A stretch of 47,143 bases of DNA, from assembly GCA_036351255.1 (NCBI GenBank), contig JAZBOS010000102.1:1-47143 (forward strand), written 5' to 3'. Below the pieces are notes generated by a model that was not told where the DNA came from, did no database searches, and saw only the letters and a list, made by a program, of their open reading frames with translations. Each line of letters opens with the position of its first letter. Positions within the stretch are counted from its first letter, which is position 1. Below, one piece after another: positions 41,603-47,143 of the stretch. The translations under genes were made by a program, and so were the position numbers. Source of the stretch: Bacteroides sp. (GTDB taxonomy: Bacteria > Bacteroidota > Bacteroidia > Bacteroidales > UBA7960).

Positions 41603-44032
41603 ATGAAAAAAAACAATTTTGTATTTCTGTTTGCCCTTTCCCTGATGCTCCTGTCAGGGATGACGTTCGCCCAGATTCAATATCAGCTTCCTCCTGAGGA
41701 GATCATTGAGCTGGTGGATGCCCCCTCCACACCTTCGATGGTGATCAGCCCCGACAACCAAACGGTATTGCTGATTGACAACCCCGATCTGCCCGGCATT
41801 GAAGACCTGGCCGCCCCTGAATATCGTCTGGCCGGCCTCAGGTTCAACCCGGTAACCAACGGTGGAAGCCGCGGAAGGTTCGGCACCGGACTACGTTTCA
41901 TGAACCTCGACGGCACCAATGAGCGTCCTGTTCAAGGCTTGCCCAAAAGCCCCAAGATCAGCAACACTTCCTGGTCGCCCAACGGAAAGATGGTGGCCTT
42001 TACCCACACCACCGGCACAGGCATTGAACTTTGGGTAGCTGATGTGGAAACCTCTACAGCCCGCAAACTCACCGGCGAGGTGATCAACGATGTGCTGGGG
42101 AACAGCTTCTCCTGGCTTTCCGACAACAAGACCATCGTCTATTCAGCCATTCCCGAAGGGCGTGGCCCCACTCCCACCCGTCCCACTGTTGCAGATGGCC
42201 CGGTGGTGCAGGAAAGCATTGGCCGCAGGGCGGCAGTGCGGACCTTTCAGGACCTCCTGAAAGATCCTTACGATGAAGCCATTTTCGACTATTACGCTAC
42301 TTCACAACTGGTGAAGATCGATCTGGACGGCAATAGCCAGAAGATCGGCGAGCCCGGAGTGATTTATTATTTCAACCCCTCGCCCGACGGACAATACCTG
42401 CTAACCACCACGGTACAGAAACCCTACTCCTATATCGTGCCTATGTATCGTTTTCCCCAGAAAATAGAACTGCTGGATATGAACGGTCGCCTGGTCCGCC
42501 TGTTGGTTGAGGTGCCCCTGACGGACAACCTGCCCCAGGGCTTCAGTTCCGTAAGAACCGGCGCCCGCAGCCACACCTGGCGTTCCGACAAACCCGCTTC
42601 GCTCTGGTGGGTAGAAGCCCTCGACGGTGGTGACCCCGCCGTGGAAGCCGAATACCGCGATCAGCTCTTTTACCTCGAGGCTCCCTTCACCGCTGAGCCC
42701 ACCCCGAGCCTGCAACTCGAACTGCGCTATGGCGGCATCACCTGGGGACGCGACGACTTCGCAATGGTATCCGAAAGCTGGCGTGCCACCCGCAGAATGA
42801 AGCTCAGCTCCTTCAATCCGGGCGACGCTTCCCTGGCGATGAGCCTGCTGTTCGACCGCTCGATGGAAGACCGCTACAACGATCCCGGCCGCTTCGAGAC
42901 CACCCTGAACGAATACGGGCGGAGGGTCCTGCAATTTGACCGCCGTCAGCGCTTCCTTTATCTGACCGGCCAGGGTGCATCGCCCGAAGGCAACCAGCCC
43001 TTCCTCGATGAATACGACCTGCGTACAGGCCTCACCAAGCGCCTGTGGCAGAGCGAGGCGCCATGGTATGAAATCCCTGTCAGCCTGGTGGATGCCGACC
43101 GCGGCCTGCTGATCACCCGCCGCGAATCGGTCGACGTACAACCCAATTATTATATGCGCGACCTGCGGCGAAACCGCCTCACACAGATCACCCATTTCCC
43201 CGATCCTTCGCCCAAACTGCGTGAGCTCCAGAAGGAACTGGTCCATTATGAACGGGCCGATGGCATTCCCCTTTCGGGAACGCTCTACCTGCCTGACGGC
43301 TTCCAGCCGGGCGTTGATGCCCCCCTGCCAACGATGCTATGGGCTTATCCGCGCGAGTTTAAAAGCGCCGACGCAGCAGGACAGGTCAGTGGTTCGCCCT
43401 ACACCTATACCCGCGTAGGAGCCACTTCCGCCGTAATGCTCGCCACCCTGGGCTATGCCGTGCTCGACAACGCCAGCTTCCCCATCGTGGGCGAAGGCGA
43501 TGAAGAACCCAACGACACCTTTGTCGAGCAGCTCGTAGCCAATGCTGAAGCCGCCATCAACAAGCTGGTGGAGATGGGCGTCACCGATCCCGATCGCGTA
43601 GCCGTTTCAGGGCACTCCTATGGAGCCTTTATGACCGCTAACCTGCTGAGCCATTGCGACCTCTTTGCCGCCGGCATCGCCCGCAGCGGCGCCTACAACC
43701 GCACCCTTACCCCCTTCGGCTTCCAGGGCGAGGAACGCACCTACTGGCAGTCACCCGAGGTGTATAATACCATGTCGCCCTTTATGAATGCCGACAAGGT
43801 CAAGGCACCCATGCTGCTCATCCACGGCATCGACGACAACAACTCGGGGACTTTCCCCATCCAGAGCGAGCGCTATTACGACGCCCTGCGCGGTCACGGC
43901 GCCACCGTCCGTCTGGTGATGCTCCCCCACGAAAGCCACGGCTATTCAGCCCGCGAATCGGTCCTCCACATGCATTGGGAGTGGATTAACTGGCTGGATA
44001 AATATGTGAAGAACCGGGTTGTGGAAAGGTAA
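41603..44032 (+). CDS. Exported S9-family serine peptidase (glutamyl endopeptidase-like)
   Basis: An 809-residue protein with a signal peptide (1-24, ending TFAQ). Residues about 50-540 form a WD/propeller-like beta domain (ISPDNQTVLLID, SWSPNGKMVAF, NPSPDGQYLL). The C-terminal alpha/beta-hydrolase domain has nucleophile S672 (GHSYGAF), acid D744/D745 (HGIDDNNSG) and H779 (HESHGY). The architecture and the IDDNNSGTFP block fit the S9D glutamyl endopeptidases rather than DPP4. It probably degrades peptides in the periplasm or outside. The start is ATG 41603; 21 upstream codons (41540) are open but lack a signal sequence. GC-rich compared with genes in the left third. Confidence 0.88.
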   Translation: MKKNNFVFLFALSLMLLSGMTFAQIQYQLPPEEIIELVDAPSTPSMVISPDNQTVLLIDNPDLPGIEDLAAPEYRLAGLRFNPVTNGGSRGRFGTGLRFMNLDGTNERPVQGLPKSPKISNTSWSPNGKMVAFTHTTGTGIELWVADVETSTARKLTGEVINDVLGNSFSWLSDNKTIVYSAIPEGRGPTPTRPTVADGPVVQESIGRRAAVRTFQDLLKDPYDEAIFDYYATSQLVKIDLDGNSQKIGEPGVIYYFNPSPDGQYLLTTTVQKPYSYIVPMYRFPQKIELLDMNGRLVRLLVEVPLTDNLPQGFSSVRTGARSHTWRSDKPASLWWVEALDGGDPAVEAEYRDQLFYLEAPFTAEPTPSLQLELRYGGITWGRDDFAMVSESWRATRRMKLSSFNPGDASLAMSLLFDRSMEDRYNDPGRFETTLNEYGRRVLQFDRRQRFLYLTGQGASPEGNQPFLDEYDLRTGLTKRLWQSEAPWYEIPVSLVDADRGLLITRRESVDVQPNYYMRDLRRNRLTQITHFPDPSPKLRELQKELVHYERADGIPLSGTLYLPDGFQPGVDAPLPTMLWAYPREFKSADAAGQVSGSPYTYTRVGATSAVMLATLGYAVLDNASFPIVGEGDEEPNDTFVEQLVANAEAAINKLVEMGVTDPDRVAVSGHSYGAFMTANLLSHCDLFAAGIARSGAYNRTLTPFGFQGEERTYWQSPEVYNTMSPFMNADKVKAPMLLIHGIDDNNSGTFPIQSERYYDALRGHGATVRLVMLPHESHGYSARESVLHMHWEWINWLDKYVKNRVVER

Positions 44033-44035
44033 GAT

Positions 44036-44070
44036 GGTTCAAGGTTCAAGATTCAAGGTTCAAGGTTCAA
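44036..44070. repeat. GGTTCAA heptamer array (5 units)
   Basis: Five 7-bp units, four GGTTCAA and one GATTCAA, starting 4 bases after the stop codon of the S9 peptidase gene. Confidence 0.85.
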
Positions 44071-44194
44071 GAGCTTGTCCGCTAACCAGCGGATTTAAGG
44101 TTTGAGGTTTGGAGTTTGGGGTTGAACCCGCGTTTTTGATGTCAGGCATCAGAAATCAGGGACCTTCCAGCCTCTTACCAGGCCCATACCATCC

Positions 44195-44230
44195 TCGGGG
44201 TTTATACGGTTTAAACCGTATAAACCCCGA
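44195..44230. repeat. Perfect 36-bp palindrome
   Basis: The arm TCGGGGTTTATACGGTTT is followed immediately by its exact reverse complement, with no spacer; the centre is TTT|AAA at 44212/44213. It has no T-run, so it is not a classical terminator. It could be a cruciform, a dimer-binding site, or a mobile-element or recombination end. Confidence 0.9.
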
Positions 44231-44261
44231 CTTTGATACGTCTGAACCATTAGGGAGCTGG

Positions 44262-44310
44262 CATTCTGAACGCAGTGAAGAATCTTGATCCTTCGCTTCG
44301 CTCAGGATGA
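44262..44310. repeat. REP-like imperfect inverted repeat
   Basis: CATTCTGAACGCAGTGAAGA and the complement of GATCCTTCGCTTCGCTCAGG resemble each other as inverted arms, separated by a few bases. The motif family (ATTCTGAGCGnAGCGAAGAAT) recurs in many bacterial genomes as an extragenic palindrome. Confidence 0.6.
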
Positions 44311-44352
44311 CAAGGTATTGGAAGGCTTAAAAATGATAAAACGTCCTACCCT

Positions 44353-47142
44353 TTAGCGGGCTGCTCCGAAGTTGCGCAGCTTATAGGTGAAGGTGAGCAT
44401 AAAATAGCGGTTGAGGACATTGGATCGAACATCCTCCACGTAATTGCTGGTGACGTTACGCGACACGCTCTTGTTCTGGTCGAGCAGGTCGTTCACCCCG
44501 AGGGTCAGCTCGCCCTGATCATTGGCCAGAAATTTGCGCCCGAAGTTCACGTTCCAAAGCCAGTAATTCTCATTGAAATCCTCACCCAGACCGGTATACA
44601 TATAGTTGAAAAGGTCGTTGCGCAGCACCCAGTGTTTCAGGAAGATCCAGGAGACCTTGGCCCCACTGAGGTGGTAGAAGTAATTGTTGTTGAGCTGGGG
44701 TCTGAGAGTATTCTCCACTACATTGTAATTGCCCCTGTAATGGAGGGTGAAATCAAGGTTCTCGCTGATGTTGCTGCTGAACACCACTCCAGCTGACAGG
44801 CTCATGGTGTTGGCGGTGTTTTCCTGCCCGTTGATCAGGCCGGGGCTCCGGGTATAACCGACGCCCCCGTTGAAGTTGATATTGGTCTTGATGGGGTTGA
44901 ACATAAAACCATAGGTCACCATCGAGCGGATGCTCCCGTAGCCGTCGAGGTTCACCGGCTGGCTGAACTGCCCCCCGCGCGGCAATTCCAGCCCGTTGGG
45001 CAGGATGGTATCGGTCTGGGCAATGAGGGTGGAGGTGGCCACGAAGTCGTTGCTCAGGTTACCAAAAAGGAACAGCAGGAAGGTGCGCGACTTGGCCGGG
45101 TTGGCCAGGTTGAAGCGGATGTTGGCATAATGGCTGTAGGTTTGCTCCAGGTCGGGATTACCGGTGCTGAGCAAGAGGGGGTTGGTATTGTCCACCACAT
45201 CCTGCAACTGGTTTACCGAAGGGGCATTGGTGCGTGTACGATACTGGATGCGGATGTTCCTGGTCTTCGAAAGGTTATACGTCATCCTGAAGCTGGGCAG
45301 CAAGCTTTGGTAAGTCCGGCTGAGGTCGGCAAAATAAGGGGTGGTTTGAAGGGCCGACAGGCTGGCATTCTGATAGGATACCCCGGCCTGGATGTTGAAC
45401 TTCTCGTCGCGGAAACGGTAGCTCAGCTCCCCGCGGTTAGTCAGGTAACCATTGGTCAGCTCGCTCGACAGTTCGTTCTCAAACAAGGTGTAACCCTGGC
45501 TCTGGACGTCCCAGCTATTTGTCAACTTATTCGATTCGTTATCGGAATAAGAAAGGTTGTAGGAAACCTGTAGCATACTCTTTTCGGAAATGGGCTCGTT
45601 ATAGTTCAGGCTGCCCGAAACGCCCGTGCTACGGGTTTTCGAGTCGCTCTGCTGGTCGATGAGGTCCTCTACGATCACGGGGCCTTCGTAGTATTCACTG
45701 AGGGCATCCAGCAGGTAAAGGTTCTTGTTGTTATTGACATTGAAATTAACCCTTGACGAGATGGAACGGCCGTTTTCATTGAGCCGCAGGCGGTAGCTCA
45801 GGTTATTGCTGATGGAATATCCATCCCAGTTTCGCTCATAGTCGGTAACAGACTGGTTCAGGAATTGCATATCGGGCAGAAAACTGGAAGCATCGTTATA
45901 GCTGTTGGCCCGTGAATCCTGATAACGAAAGCGCGGCGAAAAGATCAGGGTGTTGTTCTCGTTGATCTCATATTCAATTCTTCCGCTCAGGCGATGATTC
46001 ATATTGCGGCTGTCGGAGCGGTTCTCTTCCAGGTAAAGTTGCGAGGCATCATCGCCCAGGAAATACTGCCGGTCGCTGAAGCTTTCATTATTGTTTTTCA
46101 TGTGGTTGAAGAAGTAGCTTCCGCTGACTTCTGCCTTATCATTCCAGTTATCAGAATAATTCACCCCCAGGGAGTTGGTACTGTTGAGGCCACTGACCTG
46201 CCCGACAAAAAACTCGTTGCGGTCGAAGCCGCCCGGGCCCCGTCCGCCCCTGCCACCACGTCCCGAGCTGCCAAAGAAACTGGACAGGTCTTCGGAGGAG
46301 AAATTCTGCTGATTGATGTTGTTACTCATCCCCATGATCGAAATGCGGCGCTCGCCCATAAAGATGTTGGTCACCAGTCCGGCCTGGTAGCGGGTCTGAT
46401 CGCCATAGCCGGTATAGGCCCTTCCAAACTGTCCGTTGCGGCGATCCTGCCGGGTGACGATGTTGATGGTTTTCTCAGCTTCCCCGTCGTCGAAGCCAGT
46501 GAGCTGGGCCTGGTCGCTTTGACGGTCGAAGACTTCAATTTGTTCGATCATCTCAGCGGGGAGGTTACGAAGGGCAATGTTGGGGTCATCGCCAAAGAAC
46601 TCGCGGCCATCGACCAGCACGCGCTGCACCTGTTCACCCTGGGCGGTCACCTGTCCTGCCTCGACGGTGATGCCGGGCATCTTGCGGATAAGGTCTTCAG
46701 CATTGGCGTCAGGGTTGGTCTTAAAAGCTGCAGCATTGTAGGCTGTGGTGTCACCCCGCTGGTGCGTGGTAGGTGCGACGCCCGAAATGATTACTTCGCC
46801 CAGCACCTCGCTGATTTGTGCCAGGCCTATGCGCCCTGTCTCGTTGACCGCCTCGCTGGCGCGGATGTTTTGTTCCACTGTTTCAAAACCCATATAACTC
46901 ACCCGCAACAAGTAATTGCCACGAACAGCTCTCAGACTGAACTTTCCATTAAGGTCGGTGATACCACGTACCAGGCGCGTGGTGTCGCGCTGCGAAATCA
47001 GGGTGACGTGGGCACCGGGAAGGGGACTTTGATCGCTGAGATCAATCACGGTGCCCCTGATCGTCACATCCTGAGCCTGCTGAGCCATGGCTCCGGGGCT
47101 TTGTAAACCAACAGAGAAACAGAAAACTATGGAAACCAGAAA
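44353..47142 (-). CDS. Outer-membrane beta-barrel family protein (TonB-receptor-like), 5' end missing
   Basis: The frame stays open to the right edge. Upstream of the first in-window ATG (47088) it encodes a signal-peptide-like stretch (FLVSIVFCFSVGLQSPGAMAQQ), so the true start lies beyond base 47143. About 929 residues are present. Order: carboxypeptidase-regulatory-like domain (VTIRGTVIDLSDQSPLPGAHVTLIS), a plug-like domain (PGITVEAGQV, QRVLVDGREFFGDDPNIALRNLP, IEQIEVFDRQSDQA), then a Gly/Arg-rich loop (GRGGRGGRGPGGFDRNEFF) and a large barrel ending FMLTFTYKLRNFGAAR. This fits the OMP_b-brl_3 type of TonB-receptor relatives in Bacteroidota; the ligand is unknown. Confidence 0.88.
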   Translation of the reverse strand, partial: FLVSIVFCFSVGLQSPGAMAQQAQDVTIRGTVIDLSDQSPLPGAHVTLISQRDTTRLVRGITDLNGKFSLRAVRGNYLLRVSYMGFETVEQNIRASEAVNETGRIGLAQISEVLGEVIISGVAPTTHQRGDTTAYNAAAFKTNPDANAEDLIRKMPGITVEAGQVTAQGEQVQRVLVDGREFFGDDPNIALRNLPAEMIEQIEVFDRQSDQAQLTGFDDGEAEKTINIVTRQDRRNGQFGRAYTGYGDQTRYQAGLVTNIFMGERRISIMGMSNNINQQNFSSEDLSSFFGSSGRGGRGGRGPGGFDRNEFFVGQVSGLNSTNSLGVNYSDNWNDKAEVSGSYFFNHMKNNNESFSDRQYFLGDDASQLYLEENRSDSRNMNHRLSGRIEYEINENNTLIFSPRFRYQDSRANSYNDASSFLPDMQFLNQSVTDYERNWDGYSISNNLSYRLRLNENGRSISSRVNFNVNNNKNLYLLDALSEYYEGPVIVEDLIDQQSDSKTRSTGVSGSLNYNEPISEKSMLQVSYNLSYSDNESNKLTNSWDVQSQGYTLFENELSSELTNGYLTNRGELSYRFRDEKFNIQAGVSYQNASLSALQTTPYFADLSRTYQSLLPSFRMTYNLSKTRNIRIQYRTRTNAPSVNQLQDVVDNTNPLLLSTGNPDLEQTYSHYANIRFNLANPAKSRTFLLFLFGNLSNDFVATSTLIAQTDTILPNGLELPRGGQFSQPVNLDGYGSIRSMVTYGFMFNPIKTNINFNGGVGYTRSPGLINGQENTANTMSLSAGVVFSSNISENLDFTLHYRGNYNVVENTLRPQLNNNYFYHLSGAKVSWIFLKHWVLRNDLFNYMYTGLGEDFNENYWLWNVNFGRKFLANDQGELTLGVNDLLDQNKSVSRNVTSNYVEDVRSNVLNRYFMLTFTYKLRNFGAAR

Positions 47143-47143
47143 C

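Larger units (their letters stand above)
44033..44352. other. Intergenic repeat cluster between convergent genes
   Basis: Contains a heptamer array, a loose GGTTTGAG-type run (about 44098-44124), a perfect 36-bp palindrome and a REP-like inverted repeat within 320 bases. No gene and no classical T-run terminator are seen. Confidence 0.7.

Noticed and set aside
42401..43246. 281-codon minus-strand frame inside the S9 peptidase gene
   Set aside because: Antisense shadow; the plus strand carries the propeller domain of the S9 protein.
47088..47088. Start codon of the barrel gene at 47088
   Set aside because: The frame continues to the right edge and encodes a signal-peptide core upstream, so this ATG is internal.
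45994..47106. 370-codon plus-strand frame opposite the outer-membrane barrel gene
   Set aside because: Antisense shadow of a GC-rich gene; hydrophobic Val/Ala/Leu composition without domain signatures, while the minus strand has a clear domain order and signal peptide.

Overview
The window comes from a member of the Bacteroidota, most likely a Bacteroidales/Marinilabiliales-type environmental or metagenome-assembled genome. The evidence is: four secreted proteins ending in a type IX secretion (T9SS) type A sorting domain (13826, 16413, 30734, 33548); a large outer-membrane beta-barrel protein with a carboxypeptidase-like N-terminal domain and plug (44353); a DUF3127 protein; DUF799/DUF4810 lipoproteins; and -7 boxes of the Bacteroidetes form TAnnTTTG, one of them with a TTTG box 19 bases upstream, in front of a tRNA pair.

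Bases 1-11,200 look like an accessory region. It starts with the 3' part of a QueC-like ATPase with an intact zinc motif. Scattered, relatively AT-rich genes follow: an exported nitrilase-family amidase, a TPR lipoprotein, an exported choloylglycine/penicillin-V-acylase-type hydrolase, a two-TM potassium channel with an RCK domain, a small outer-membrane protein, a membrane-anchored MutS-like ATPase and an exported esterase. They are separated by unusually long gene-poor stretches holding degenerate repeats (AAGGTT arrays, a CCCCTCCCCC element, a pair of about 125-bp direct repeats) and possible gene remnants. This suggests repeated gain and decay.

Bases 11,200-27,900 are denser. They hold a DUF3127 SSB-like protein, a lipoprotein alpha/beta hydrolase convergent with a class IV aminotransferase, two T9SS cargo proteins (a beta-propeller/cadherin-like protein and a 2,163-residue subtilisin with five CARDB/adhesin module pairs), a MacB/FtsX-type permease whose start codon touches a hairpin, tRNA-Arg, a DigH-like glycosyl hydrolase and an exported MsrB.

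Bases 28,000-33,400 carry a Tat-signal 16-cysteine ferredoxin followed by an aldehyde-ferredoxin-oxidoreductase-family enzyme (a YdhY/YdhV-like pair), a Kelch-like T9SS protein, and a small membrane protein coupled to a methyltransferase. Bases 33,500-38,700 carry a beta-helix T9SS protein, a three-gene operon (outer-membrane barrel, DUF4810 lipoprotein, DUF799 lipoprotein) with 4-base overlaps, and a zinc-type CDF exporter.

The right end has a tRNA-Ser/tRNA-Pro operon with a well-formed promoter and terminator, a class I/II aminotransferase, an internally duplicated membrane protein, an S9 peptidase of the glutamyl-endopeptidase type, a repeat cluster containing a perfect 36-bp palindrome, and the outer-membrane barrel gene, which runs off the right edge.

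No CRISPR array, complete insertion sequence, integrase or rRNA is visible. The best candidates for something new are the barrel/DUF4810/DUF799 operon without CsgG, the ferredoxin/AOR pair with a stem-loop upstream, and the family of 6-7-bp intergenic tandem repeats found beside gene 3' ends.
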